Source: Cenococcum geophilum 1.58
Taxonomy: Eukaryota > Ascomycota > Dothideomycetes > Gloniales > Gloniaceae
DNA: 64,000 bases
NCBI GenBank assembly: GCA_001692895.1
Contig: KV748182.1
Location: forward strand, 2,856,341-2,920,340
Direction: 5' to 3'
This document shows, piece after piece, positions 10,201-22,129 of the stretch. The translations under genes were made by a program, and so were the position numbers. The notes beneath the pieces are model-generated. The model was not told where the DNA came from, made no database searches, and saw nothing but the letters and a program-made list of their open reading frames with translations. The stretch's first letter is position 1. The number at the start of each line of letters is the position of its first letter.

Positions 10201-11000
10201 TTATTTATTAATATATTATAGTAAATTCGGATAGGTCTTTTCGCAGTTTTTTACCTACTAACTAGGCTCTAATCTTGTCTAAAATAGCTTATTAAAGGGT
10301 AGCAACTCTAGCGGCTTTATTTTAATCTAGCTCGCTAATAAGGCCTAAAAATTCCAAAAAGAAGCTAGTAAAGTCTCGGTTCCGTTATTATAGGTTTTTA
10401 AGTTTTATAATAGCTGTATATTTACGGCTAGCGTTATTATATATTTATTCTAGCAGAGAGATAAAGGTTTTAAAATTAATAAAGGTACTATTACGGAAGA
10501 ATAGATCTATAGTACGTATAGCGTCTTTACTTAAATAAGATATTCCATGGCTAACCTTGCTAGCTTTAATAGGGTATTAGTTATAGTTTATTAAAAGTTT
10601 AAGATACAGCTTATTTATAAAGGGACGTAGGTTATTTTAGTTTTTATTAAACATTAAAGAATTAGAGAGCTTTTTAGATTTTATAGCGGGTATTAAATTT
10701 ATTATAGATATAGGTTAAGTTACTATTACTAGTTTAAAGTTCGCGTTTAAGGGGCTAGGCTTAGATATAGTTATATTAATTTTGTTTATAGATTGTGTTA
10801 GGGTCTTTAATATAAGTGCTTTAACATTACGGAGTTCTTTGCGGAGTGCTTCCATTAATTACTAATACTAGGCTTCTAGTGCAGCCTGCTGCTAGGCTAA
10901 GGTATTTATAAAGGACTATTATATTATAGTTAACTGTTCCCTAACTAGGGATATAATGCTTATAATTATTAAAAGGGATTTAGGTTTATTTGCTATTTTA
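10201..11000 (-). pseudogene. Gypsy-E relic: gag N-terminal part
   Basis: The minus strand shows a gag start with a coiled-coil-like Q/A/L-rich segment (about 10840-10960). Downstream comes a conserved gag helix region, FFLEFLGLISELD near 10330-10370, typical of Ty3/Gypsy gag proteins. The sequence runs straight into the YR-1 boundary, and the gag remainder resumes at 5455. Fossil with many breaks. Confidence 0.7.
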
Positions 11001-11335
11001 ATAATAGTTATTTTAACGCAACGTAGTATAAGGGTGTGAAGAGGCTTTAAGGAAGATTTATAGGAATAATATAAATTCTATCTAAATCTAAGGATATATA
11101 GCTTTTATAGAGAATAAGACGTTATATAAAGAAGAGAAAGAAATAACAAAAGAATTATATAATTAAATAGTTAGGGGCTTATGGTTAATGCGTGCGTATA
11201 TACATATGCGGTCTTTAACGGACTTTAGTAGAATTTAATTAATTTGGTAGAACTTGGCAGAAGTTAATTAAGCTGGCAAAATTTGGCAGAATTTGGTTAA
11301 AGCTTTAGAATTTACCTGTCGAGTGTTTCACCAAG
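11001..11335 (-). mobile_element. Gypsy-E 5' leader / LTR remnant
   Basis: This stretch lies upstream of the gag start. It contains several ggcagaatttgg-like repeats (about 11225-11310), the same motif type as the helically spaced array in the LTRs of Gypsy-B. It is therefore probably a 5' LTR of a distant relative. LTR ends and a target duplication could not be fixed. The border with Gypsy-G1 lies about 11335. Confidence 0.5.
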
Positions 11336-11767
11336 ACATTTCTACTATAACTAGGCCAGTCCCATTATATAAGCTCCTCTACCTATCTAGCCTATTAAGG
11401 TATAAGCTTCTTTGTAGTTATAAAGTAGCGTAAATTATAATAATCTGAGAGTATATGGGTGGTATAGCTCGCGTACTTAAGGTAGTGTCGCTACTATTTA
11501 AAGCAGTTAACTATAGCCAGTAGTTCCTTATCATGGGTATAATACCTAACTTTAGGCCCCTAGAATTTTCTACTATAAAATGCTACTAGTCTTTAGTAGA
11601 GCTAAGTAGCGTCCGGATGCCTATTAGGTTATAATAGAATACTAATAAGGGCAAAATTTAATGCATTAGTAACTATTATTAGTAGCTAATTTAGGTTAAA
11701 ATGCTATAGTAATAGAGCTTCTATAAACTTTGCGTGTAGTTCCTAAAAGGCTTTTTAAACCTTTTCG
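11336..11767 (-). pseudogene. Gypsy-G1 relic: RNase H segment
   Basis: The minus strand reads YDKELLAIVNCFKQWRHYL near 11470-11530, the conserved start of the Ty3/Gypsy RNase H, with the NLRYFI block shortly after. It continues on the other side of the hAT element at 13223. It stops at Gypsy-E, so the integrase is missing here. Fossil. Confidence 0.75.
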
Positions 11768-13214
11768 CAGTGTGTCTAATAGTTAGTAACGCTGGCAGCG
11801 TAGCTGCCAAGAAGTTGATAATATAAGCAGTCAGCTAGCAGTTAGTCTGCGATAAGGCAATTATAGTTAGTTAATAGTTAGTCGGTAATAAAACTACAGC
11901 AAGCTAACAGCTCGCTACCTTAGTGATAAGAAAAGGAAGATTTGGTAGTGTTTTAAAGCTTTTGGCAAAATTTGGATCTTTGGCTAAAATCCGGTTGGCT
12001 AAGCAATAGAAAACCCTTAGGACTCTCTCGCTTAGCCATAGTAAATAGATCATTTTCCTTAATATCTCCACTACACGTATAAACCTAGTCCCCTATATTT
12101 AAACTTACCTTTTTATTACCTATGCAAAATATAAAGTATATTATATTTTATGCCCCGGTAAGGTAGTAGAGCTTTTTTCTCTACTTCTTCCTCTGCTTTT
12201 TCTTTATTAACTTTATTTACGCGTTCTTTAGTACCATAAAGACCTCATAGATTAACTGCTTCTATTAGTAAGTAAGTAGATAAAGAAGATAAGGAACTAG
12301 TTAAGCCATAATATAGAAAGGTTCCTTATAAATTTAATAATAATTTAACTAATAGATATATATAGTCCTTAGTTATAGATAAGAGCCTTACTTTTTTAAA
12401 GCGTAATTAAAAGCGTATTAAGCTTACTAGTGAGCTTAACCGCTACTACAATGCAGGCCTTAAGTTTATTAAGATTAGTTCTAACGCTATAAGTAGAATA
12501 AAGTTATTTCTAATCCTTTTAACTAGTGGCTTAAAATCGGTTAAATGCTTTATCTATTACTTGCTAAGATTGCTCTTAATATAATCTCTATGCTAGCGAT
12601 AAGCTTTATATGTAAATAAGCCTTTAACCAAACTAGAAATATTATTACTAATAAGCGTAATTAAAGCAGATTGATATTAGAAGTAGTAGCTAATTAAAGG
12701 CCTTTTATTAAGTAGTTTGATTAACCGTATTAACTCTAATAGAGCTTTAACTATACCCTAGTTAATAAGCTTAAATATTAATTTTACTAGCTATAAGCCA
12801 ACTATAAAGGTAGAAAAACTAGCTTGGTAAAATATATCTAATAGAGCTTTATATTTACTTAAATCTAATATAGAAGTAGAGCCTCTAGAGCCCTTATTAC
12901 TGCTTTTCTTTCTTATTGCTAATATTACTACCAACCTTAATATCTACCTTTTTAAGCCTTAGCGGGCGTAGAGGATAATTTTAGCTATATTTTAATCAGG
13001 CAACGTTAATATTTATATATATAGAGGTGCTGCCAAAAATCCGTAATAAAACACTATAAATTTTATATAAATTGCCTAATTCGGATAGCGAGCTGACAGC
13101 GTAACAGTCAGCGTACCTAATTTTAACGTAGCGGACAGCGAGCGATCCACTCGGCTACAGTCAGTCAGCTATACGGCCTCAAAGCTCGCTGTCCGCTGAC
13201 TATTGGACACACTG
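11768..13214 (+). mobile_element. hAT-1 DNA transposon, internally reduced
   Basis: Terminal inverted repeats of 19 bases begin CAGTGTGTC and match at 17 of 19 positions (11768-11786 and 13196-13214); the two differences are of RIP type. The flanks carry an 8-bp target duplication, ccttttcg (11760-11767) and cctttttg (13215-13222), one RIP-type change apart. 8-bp duplications with CAG..CTG ends are the hAT signature. Subterminal regions (11790-11930 and 13090-13195) hold repeated gctagc/gcgagc/cagtcagc motifs, likely transposase sites. At 1447 bp it is shorter than autonomous hATs and keeps only the transposase C-terminus. It sits in the RNase H region of Gypsy-G1. Confidence 0.9.
12545..12716 (+). 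pseudogene. hAT transposase C-terminal dimerization domain remnant
   Basis: In one plus-strand frame the sequence reads ALNIISMLAISFICK, a stop, AFNQTRNIITNKRN, a stop, then SRLILEVVAN and a stop before RPFIK. This follows the hAT dimerization domain pattern SMPAxSxxxERxFSxxRxxITxxRNxLxxDxxExxxxxxxW. The stops are TAA where RIP of CAA or CGA codons would give them. The catalytic core and N-terminal zinc finger are not recognised upstream, and 12100-12540 is too degraded to assign. The remnant cannot make active transposase. Confidence 0.75.
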
Positions 13215-13222
13215 CCTTTTTG

Positions 13223-15303
13223 GGCCATATCTATAGTTTATACTATTTAGTTAGTCCCTTTTTAGTTTTCTTCCTTTCCAGCTTTAGGCTTTTTACTTCC
13301 CAAACTAGGTCTTAAAAAGCTTCTATAATATAGTTAGATAGGTACTAGGTAACGTCTAAGTAGTTATAAATAAAGCGCCTATAGAAATTAGCAAAGCCTA
13401 GGAACACCTAAATATCCTAGTAGCTCTTTAGCTCTGGCTACTTTTAGATTATCTATACCTATATTAGGTCTATAACTATGCCTATAGACGTTATAATATA
13501 ACCTAGGAACTTAACCTACTTGTTATTAAAGATATACTTTAACGCCTTAGCGTAGAGGCCCTAATTATCTAAGCGTTCTAGCACTTTATAGATATATTGC
13601 TTATACTAATCCTTATCTTCTAAGTAGATTAGAATGTTATCTAAATAGATAATATATATGCGGTTAACTAGTCCCCCTAAGGCTCTATAAATATATAGTT
13701 AAAATATTATAGGCGCATTGGCTAGCCTAAAAGACATTACTATATACTTAAAGTGTTCATATTAGGTCTTAAAAGTGGTCTTCTACTTATCCCCCCTTTT
13801 AATATAGAGTTTATAATAGGCGTCTTATAGATCCAGCTTCGTAAAGATCTTTGCCCTAGATAGTTAATCTAGCATTTTACTAACTAGTAGGAGTAGGTAA
13901 CGGTTCTTAATTATGATTTTATTAAGACCGCGATAGTCTATATATAGCCTTATAGTTTTATCTAGTTTTAGAATAAAGAGGATTAGCGTGCCTACTAGCG
14001 ACTTACTAGGTTAGATCCATCCCTTTTTTTAGTAAGTTATTAAGGTACTCCTATAAGATTTTAAGCTCTTTATAAGAGAGGTTATAGATAGAAAAGTTTA
14101 GTGGTTGTTTGCCTTCTTTTAGATTAATTATATAGTTATATTCTAAGTTCTGTTAAAGGACTTTTACTTACCTACCTAAAAATACCCTAAGTAAGTTCCT
14201 TAGGCCTAATGGAATATTTAATAGATTAGGGTTATACTTGTTCTTTATATTATTATTAAGTAGATCCCGGAGCTCCCTTAGGACGCTTATAGGTATTGTC
14301 GCGTGCTATAGTAGCTGTTTGTATATAGTTGCTACTATATATTAAACAGTTTTATACAGTAGCCAGTAGAGGGTAGAGAATTCTTTAATGTAGCGTTTAA
14401 GGTGCTGTAGTATACTCTCTATATATTGCTTAAGCCAGAGTAACCTATAGCGGTAGAAGTATCTCGTAAGATCTTTAAGATCGCCGCCTCTCTGCAGTGT
14501 CTTCGCGACCTATCTAGTAGTTCCCTATAGGGTATCTATTACGAAAGGTTATCGCCTATACTAGGCTTTATATTTATCTTGCTATAGAACAGGGATTAGA
14601 TCTAATACTCCTTTGAGTATAAAGCATATATTATTTCGCCTAGAGCTATATCTTCTAGAATGTTTTTTAAGCTTATTAGTAATATACGCCCTTCTAATTC
14701 TTTATTGTTTCACTATTTAAAGGCTCCTATCTTAAAGCGTATCTTAAAATATACTTCCGCGAGCTAAGGATATTTAAGAATAGGGTTATAACCTATAAAG
14801 TTAGCCGCCTAAAAGGGTTGCAGGCTAACTACTTTAGTGCGGTTATATATATAGGCTATTAACACTATAAGCTTATAGGCGCTATATAGTTTAATCTAAT
14901 GCTTATCTAGGAAGCCTATAATAGGTTTCCGCCACCTTAGTAACGGGATAAGTTTATACTCTTTTACCAAATTATATTATATAAGATTAATTTCGGCGCT
15001 ACTATTATATAGTGCTTAGAACTAACGCATTTTGCCTATAGGGAGTATTATTTCTGGCTTAATAGCAATACAGAGAGTCTTCCCTTTCGTATTTTGCCCT
15101 AGTTATAACTAGGAGACGTCCATAACTAGGGCTTCTCTTTTTTTAGTTTATTAGCGCGTTTACCACCCTACTTATTTTTCTAATAAGCATTTCCTTTTAG
15201 CTTCTTAGAGTGTTCTTATAAGGGTGTTAAGTAGGTATTAGGTTAGCTATAAAAATCTTTTCCACTACTTAAGGCTTCTAACTTTAACTATTCTAAAGTT
15301 CTT
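13223..15303 (-). pseudogene. Gypsy-G1 relic: protease and reverse transcriptase
   Basis: On the minus strand a retropepsin-like NSSAEI segment lies near 14995-15020 with a gag zinc-knuckle region just before it (about 15100-15180). The reverse transcriptase follows, with IYIIYLDNILIYL near 13620-13665 and the FLGYI...GFANFYRRFIYNY thumb region near 13380-13510. It runs into the hAT target site at 13222. The protease part matches the inverted G2 copy at about 19150-19500. Fossil, heavily broken. Confidence 0.75.
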
Positions 15304-15308
15304 TTTAA

Positions 15309-15731
15309 TGTAACGGAACCTTATAGCAGGTACTACGGTGGGCTCGTTATTGGGCTAGGTGTGTAGGTGATGCAAATTAAAGTCAACAACGTAATAATAA
15401 CTGGTGGAGTGGTTGCCCAATAGATTAACTCTAATTGTATTCTGAGAATTACTATAAGGAAGGAACTATCTAGGTAGGGACTGAGGGTCCTTAAATATAC
15501 AACCGTACTCCTATAAAATCCTTCTTGTACGTAATATACGTCTTATATATAAGGTATATAAGTTCCTCTTATCCCTCTCGTTTAATACGTAGCACATTAT
15601 GTGACCTCGGTTACCATTCCTCGTCACATAGCTCTATCGGCTCCATCCTGGACCGTGCTTATATTAACCAACTAGCTTCTTCCAACTCTTCTCTAAGTAG
15701 TCGTAATATTGTACTTAAAGCGTCCATAACA
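15309..15731 (-). mobile_element. Solo LTR of the Gypsy-A family (A3)
   Basis: A 423-bp LTR starting TGTAACGGAACC and ending CCATAACA, flanked by a perfect 5-bp target duplication tttaa (15304-15308 and 15732-15736). It matches the LTRs of Gypsy-A2 (51813, 59338) directly and those of Gypsy-A1 (25384, 39615) in reverse. One LTR with one duplication is the product of LTR-LTR recombination. It lies in the gag-protease part of Gypsy-G1 and keeps more CA/TG than its host, so it is younger. Confidence 0.92.
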
Positions 15732-15736
15732 TTTAA

Positions 15737-17105
15737 GATCGGCTTTTTTAAAGACTGGGTCTGCCCTATATTACTACTAGAGTGCCTACGCTTCTAGCTA
15801 CCCCCCAGCTTTTTACTGGAAGAGGTTTAGTTCCTTACTATATTCTTAGCATTTAAAACCGCTTATTTAAAATCCGTATATGCGGTAATCTGCGGTAGAA
15901 CTCCTACGCGCTTTATTTTATTATAAATTGCTAGCTTAATTCTAGCCTAGATAAATCTAATCTTCTTCTTTTATAGACGCTGCCGTCTTTATTTTTAAAG
16001 GGCTTTAAATTTATCTATTAAGCATAAGTTTCTATAAAGTTTATAAACTAGTAGAAATCTTAATGGTCCAGTTATATACCATTCTAAAATTGTTCTGCGT
16101 TATTATATTATATAATATGCGGATCTTAGGTCTAATCCTTTAGAAAGGTCTGCAGCTATAGTTATATAGTAATTTGCTCTTTATTAAGTTAATTAAGCGT
16201 AATCTGGTTTAGTAATTGGTTTTTAATCTTACTAATAATCTAACGTATACGTTCTTTAGTATTATCTTATATTATTAGCATCTTAAAGAAGTTGTCCACT
16301 TTATAAACCTAATTATCTAAATATTGGGTGTTGGGTTTATAATAGAGTTCTAGACTACCGAAGGCCTTAGCTAGTTAGTCTATATCCTTTTTCTATTTAT
16401 TGCGTAGATGCCTCTCTAAGTCTTTTATACCTCCTTAGGTAGGTACTAGGTAGCCCCTAAAAAGCCCTTAGCCTTAGCCAGGTTATAAAAAAAAACTTTT
16501 AGCTTAAATTAAACCCTATTAGATCTAAATTTGCCCTTAAAGGGTTTTAATATATTTATTAGTAGCTTCCTTCCATATAGCTTCTAAGAGCCTTATAATA
16601 GCTTTCTAATATCTATTTTAAAGGAGATTGGTATAGGGCTTTTAAATTTCTAAACTTAGGCCTAGGGAAGCTTTAGCTATAAAGGTAGTATTAGTATTAG
16701 TAACTAGTACGGGTTTCCTAATAAGCCTTAGGTCTTAAGTTAGTGTTTAGGTTAGATTACCTAAAGGGGTAGGCCTACTTAGCTTATAAGCAGTCTATAT
16801 ACCGCCACTATACCAATTATAGGCCAGTGGTCTTCCGGGAGGGTTCCAGTTAGGTCCCTAGTTAGACGCGTTAATATATTCCTCTAGCATTTCTAGCTTT
16901 AAAGAAGATCTTAAAGTCGCCTCTAGCGCTTAGTCTTCTAGTTAGCCTAGGTAGGTATATAAGAGTCTTTAAGCTCCTAGTGCATCTAGGTATTAGGGCT
17001 TATTCGGCCGTCTTACCTAGAGGTTTATATTATTATAATCTCTTACTATTAGAGGGACCTTCCTACCTTAATATAACGGCTTTCCATAAGGTATCCGTAG
17101 AGTTT
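15737..17105 (-). pseudogene. Gypsy-G1 relic: gag
   Basis: Gag-like sequence on the minus strand. It is homologous in reverse complement to 17398-19060 on the plus strand, the G2 copy. Shared landmarks include the block at 17060-17090 matching 17450-17490, and 16400-16480 matching 18130-18200. No intact frame. The N-terminal end is set only by where homology with G2 ends. Confidence 0.6.
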
Positions 17106-17397
17106 CTATTTAGGTCGTCGTGAAGTTTTTTAAGGAAGGAATAGTAGATATAAATAAAAGATGTAAATAAACAATCTGGTCCTTAAGCCAGCTGCCCTTC
17201 TAAATAGAGTAGAAAGGATTTAAATATATAGGGACTTTGTAGACAGGGGACTATAAGGACACAATTATGGAATAGGATAAATTGGTAAGAGAGACGAATT
17301 CTTAAGGAGGTAAGACCTCTAGGATTATAGAGACTATATACTATAGACATATGCCTCTAGCACGTAACTAGCAACTATCTAAGGGGCGTCTGGAGGT
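17106..17397. other. Spacer between the two head-to-head G gags
   Basis: About 290 bases that are not shared by the two G arms. It probably holds leader sequence of one copy. No LTR ends or motif could be fixed. It would form the loop of the long G1/G2 inverted repeat. Confidence 0.4.
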
Positions 17398-19506
17398 TGT
17401 CCTAAGGGCAACCCAAAGTGATCGCAATAATATCCCTTATAAGAAAGCCGTTACCTTAAGGTAGAAAGGTCCCTCTAATAGCAAGAAATTGCGATAATAT
17501 AAACCTTTAGGCAAGACGGCTAAATAAGCCCTAATCCCTAGATATACTAAAAGCTTAAAAACTCTTGCATTCTTACAGCTACTAGTAACGCTAAGGAAAA
17601 TATAGACACCCTCTATAACAACTATAACACTACTAAAAAAAGCAGCCGGAACCCCCTTAGCCTAACTTAGGCTAATTAGAAGATTAAGCGCTAAAAGTAA
17701 CCCTAAGATCTTCCCTTAAGCTAGAAATTCTAAAGGAATATATTAATACATTTAATTAGGGACCTAACCAGAACCCTTACGGAAGACCATCGGCCCATAA
17801 TTAGTATAGTAGCGGTATATAAACTACTTATTAGCTAAACGGGACTACCCCTTTAGGTAATTTAACTTAAATACTAACTTAAGACCAGAGCCTTATTAGG
17901 AAACCTATACTAGCTACTAGTGCTAATGCTACCTTTATAGCCAGAGCTTCCCTAGGCCTAAGTTTAGAAAGTTAGAAGCCTTATACTAATCTTCTATAAA
18001 AAGGATATTAGAAAGCTACTATAAGGCTTTTAGAAGCTATATAGGAAGGAGCCACTAATAAATATATTAGAAACCTTTAGGGGTAAGTCTAGATCTAGAA
18101 GAGCTTAATCTAGGTTAGATAAAATCTTTTATAACCTAGTTAAGGCTAAGGGCTTTTTAGGGGCTACTTAGTATTTACTTAAGAAGGTATAGAAGACTTA
18201 AAGAGGTATTTATATAGTAAATAGAAAAAGGATATAGACTAACTAGCTAAGGCCTTTAGTAGTTTAAAACTCCGCCATAAACCTAACCCCCAATAGTTAG
18301 ATAATTAGGTTTATAAAGTAGATAACTTCTTTAAAATACTAATAATATAAAATAATACTAAACAGCGTACTTAATGGATTATTAGTAAGATTAAAAATTA
18401 ATCCCTAAACTAGATTATACTAAATTAGCTTAATAAAGAGCAAATTACTATATAGCCGTAGCTATAAACCTTTTTAAAAAAGTAGACTTAAGATCTGTAT
18501 ATTATATAATATAATAATATATAACTATTCTAGAATAGGATATAGCTTAACCATTATAATTTCCGCTAGTTTATAAACCTTATAGAAACTTATACTTAAC
18601 TAATAGATCTAAAGCCCTTTAAAAATAAGGATAGTAGTATTTATAAAAAGGAGGAGATCAGATTTATTTAGGCTAAAATTAAGTTAGTAATTTATAATAA
18701 AATAAAGCGCATAAAAGCCCTATCGCGGATTACCATATATACAGATTTTAAACGAGCGGTTTTAAACACTAAGGATATAATAAGAAACTAGACCTCTTTT
18801 AGCAAGAAGTTAGGGGTAACTAAAAGTATAGGCACTTTAGTAGTAATATAGGGCAGACCTAAACTTTAAAGAAGCCGTTCTTAAAGAGAAATCCAAAATA
18901 GTTAAAGTTAGGGACCTTAAGTAATAGGAAAGACTCCTAGGGCTAACCTAATACCCATTAAGTACCCTTACGGGAATACTTTAAAAAGTTAAAAGAAAAC
19001 TTCTCTAGAGGTAAACCTAATTAGAAAAATAAGTAGGGCGATAACCGTACTAATAATCTAAAAAAAGAAAAGCCCTAGTTACGGACTTCTCTTAGCTATA
19101 ACTAGGGCAAGATATAGAAGAAGAGACATTTTATATCGCTATTAAGCTAGAAATAGTACTCTCTATAGGTAAGATATGTTAGTTTTAAGCACTATATAAT
19201 AGCGGCGCCGAAATTAATCTTATATAATATAATTTAGTAAAAGAGTATAAGCTTATCCTGTTGCTAAGGTAGCGGAAACCTACTATAGGGTTCTTAAATA
19301 AGTATTAGATTAAACTATATAGTGCCTATAAGCTTATAGTATTAGTGGCCGAGATATATAACTATACTAAGGTAGTTAGCCCGCAACCCTTCTAGGCAGC
19401 TAACTTTATAGGCTATAACTATATTTTTAGACATCCTTAGCTTATAGAAGTAAAATTTAAAATATACTTTAAAATAGGAGCCTTTAAATAGTAAAAAATA
19501 AGATAA
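17398..19506 (+). pseudogene. Gypsy-G2 relic: gag and protease
   Basis: Second copy of the G family, on the plus strand. Gag spans about 17450-19060, with a zinc-knuckle region near 19060-19120. A retropepsin-like NSGAEINLI segment follows at 19190-19220. Homology to G1 ends near 19506, where unrelated pyrimidine-rich DNA begins, so the polymerase half is missing. Fossil with many breaks. Confidence 0.65.
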
Positions 19507-20275
19507 AGACTACGCATTAGGAAATAAAGGTTTCTTTATAGGCAAGACGCGCTCGCTTTCTTACCCCAGTTTGGCTAAAACCCAACCTTAACCTTAACCA
19601 TAAAAGGCCTTCTCCCTTGCTACTTTTGCCCTTATACTTTATCTCCTCTTTTCTTTCCTGCTATTATGCCACTTTAGACTCTAGCTATTAGCCATAAGGC
19701 ATTTTCTATCCCCTTAGCGTCTATATAGGTGCTCTACCCGCCTTCCCTAATCTTTATATATTTTATACTAACAATTACCTAGCACTGTAACTCTTTAGCC
19801 CTTTCTATAGGATATATTTATACTCTCTCCTAGTATTAACGTATGCTTTAGTTCTACTATATTCCTTCTTTCTTCTCTCCTCTCTTCTCTCCTCCTGTCT
19901 ACGTCCTTTACTAATTAGTGCACTAAAATAACATTTCCGTTTATCCGCTTTATTACCTCCGCCTCTAGTAGTGTCTTAGGCGTAACTATAATATACGACT
20001 TAATCCCTATTGGAACAGCTATAAATGGCTATAAGGCTATGCCAAGAACCGCCTAGTAATAGATTATACGGGTTATAGCTACTGCGAGCTACAGGACGTA
20101 TTAGGCAGTATTATATTACAGCGTTATAATAAAGGCGAAGCTGGACGCTAAAGTAGGTCCTTAGCGAAACTATAGGCTAATGCTAGTTACTTAGCTTAGT
20201 TAAAGCTACGCCACTAGAAGCTAGAAGCCTTTGCCCTCCTTAATACCTTTTTAACTTAGACCTAAACTTTACTCT
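19507..20275. other. Unassigned stretch with pyrimidine-rich tract
   Basis: No known family is recognised. It begins with C/T-rich DNA including aaccttaaccttaacc (19582-19597) and a strong CT tract (19860-19898). The plus strand at 20110-20265 can read a short K/R/L-rich, coiled-coil-like segment (AKL..ANASYLA..KLRH..KLEAFALLN), which resembles low-complexity heads of fungal element proteins. It ends at the Gypsy-C LTR. Perhaps a leader plus N-terminal coding part of another element; low certainty. Confidence 0.3.
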
Positions 20276-20507
20276 TATAATGGCTTATATAAATACCTCT
20301 AAACCAAAGCTTGTAAATTGCTATTTAGTAAAGATACTAAGCCAAGGAGAAAAAGAAGAAGAAGAATCGTTTAGGGGCAGTAGGTAGACATGTCGCGAGG
20401 GCCGCTAAGGCGCTAGTAGTAAGCAAGCCAATAGCGATTTTCCATACCGGGCATAGAAAATCCTAATTAGTTAAACATGGCAGGTAACGCGCACTAGCAC
20501 CGTCACA
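20276..20507 (-). mobile_element. Gypsy-C LTR (3' LTR in element orientation)
   Basis: A 232-bp repeat beginning tataatggcttatataaatg and ending ccgtcaca, next to a poly-C run that is the polypurine tract of a minus-strand element. Related copies lie at 21628-21813 and 24376-24437 (LARD-C). The partner LTR of this element is outside the window. Confidence 0.7.
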
Positions 20508-20510
20508 TTA

Positions 20511-20526
20511 CCCCCCCCCCCCCCCC
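20511..20526 (-). other. Polypurine tract (16 C on the plus strand)
   Basis: An unbroken run of 16 C, so G16 on the element's coding strand, three bases from the LTR. This is the expected place of the polypurine tract that primes second-strand synthesis. The related LARD-C and Gypsy-B1 have shorter tracts at the same place. Confidence 0.75.
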
Positions 20527-21627
20527 TTTTAAAAAAGCCTGCCCTTAGGCGTTGTCCGAGTTCCTTATTGTTATTTAGATTATTATAATTATCTAACCCT
20601 TCTTCCTAGCATTTAATCCAGTTATCTAATTTGCTTGATGGTCTAGGGAGGTCTAGGTAGGCTAGGTAGAAGTCCCGTAGTTTATAGGGGGAGTACTTAA
20701 AATCAGATACAGGATACCATTTTAAGTCCTCGTCGTGGCCAACCCAGCTTATAGAGCATTTTAAGACCCTACGGACCTTCTTAACTGCTAGGATCTCTTC
20801 AACTTCCTATTTCTTATCCTTTACAGTCTAAATTAGCGGTGGGGGGTCGTTATACTATCCAGGCAATAGGTTGTTTGCAGCCTTTTATAATCGGCCTAAA
20901 GAGAAAATAGGGTGGATCTTCATTAAATCTGGTAGTTTAACCTTAAAGGAGTGTCCTACCTTCTCTAGTCTTTCCGTTTAACTGTCTATCTATAGGTAAT
21001 ATATAGTTAATGTTGCTACTTAAGCCCTTTATTCTGCTAAGAATACTTCCTAGAATATTGCTATGAATTTTAAATCTCTGTCTAATATAATCTTTATTAG
21101 TGCTCTATGTCTTATAAACACTTCTTTAATATAGATTCTAGCGATATTCTTTACTGAGATTTCTTCTGTGTATGCTATAAAGTAGCCCTATTTGGTTAAC
21201 TTGTCTACTATTACTAAGATTATATTATAATTTTGTCCGGTAATAGGATCTCTTAATTTTAGCAACTTTATAATAAAGTCCTATAATATAACCTCCTATA
21301 GTCTTTCTAGTATCTTAATAGGTTATAGCCCTCCATACGACCTATACCTTATTAGTTTGTTTCTCTAGCAATCTAGATATTCTTTTATAACTTGTCTTGC
21401 TAGCCCCTAAATTCCTTAAATAATATACTCCTCTTAAAGTCTTAATACTAAGCCTATAGCTTCGTTGTGTCTTTGTATTATTCTCTTATGAAATTCCTTA
21501 ATAAACTCTTTTATAATATTTTTTAGTATATATATAGCCTCTTAGTACTCGTACTGCTTTAAGTCTAGATCCTTATTCTATGCTTTTTATATCTCCCATA
21601 TCCAATTACTTTCTAGTAATTTATAGA
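20527..21627 (-). pseudogene. Gypsy-C relic: chromodomain and integrase
   Basis: On the minus strand a chromodomain-like end lies at about 20560-20760 (KWYPVSDFKYSPYKLRDFYLAYL). The integrase core follows at about 20980-21620, colinear with the integrase of Gypsy-A2 at 53680-54330. A chromodomain at the integrase C-terminus marks chromoviruses, where it steers integration to heterochromatin. The segment ends at the LARD-C insertion and the element resumes at 24438. Fossil with many breaks. Confidence 0.7.
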
Positions 21628-22129
21628 TATAATGGCTTATATAAATGCCTCTAAACCAAAGCTTATAAAATGCTATCTTATAAAGATACTAAGCTAAGGA
21701 GCAGAAGAAGGTCGAGGAAAGGATAGGTCTATATACACAAGCCAAGTCTCAAAGCGAGCCCCTAACTAGGCTGTATGTAGACGTCGTAGGGGCAGTGCCC
21801 CAGCGCCGTTATATTACCCCCTCCTTCCAAAAAAGCCTACCCTTAGGCTTTATCCCCTTATAGAAAAGAAAGAGAAAAGAAAAAAAATCTAGCATCTAGC
21901 GCTTAATTGCGATGCTAGTTAACGTAGGGCAGGCAGCCGTCCTGCAGCTCCTGCTGCTGCAAAAGGTATATCGCTAGGAGCCCTCCGTTAGTCGTCGTTC
22001 CTTCTTTAAAACTCCGGTACCTCCTAGCTCTACTATCCCCCCTTTTATTATAGCGCGCCCCGAGCCATAAAAAAAGCCCCCCTAGCCCCCCTCTTAAAAA
22101 AGTTAATGTTAAGATTTAATAAGGGTGGG

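Noticed and set aside
19582-19597. aaccttaacc repeats as telomere relic
   Set aside because: Two to three imperfect units and not the fungal TTAGGG repeat.
20276-21813. A short element bounded by the LTR-C copies at 20276 and 21628
   Set aside because: A polypurine tract follows the second LTR, and the integrase before it continues as RNase H at 24438. The second LTR therefore begins a separate insertion.
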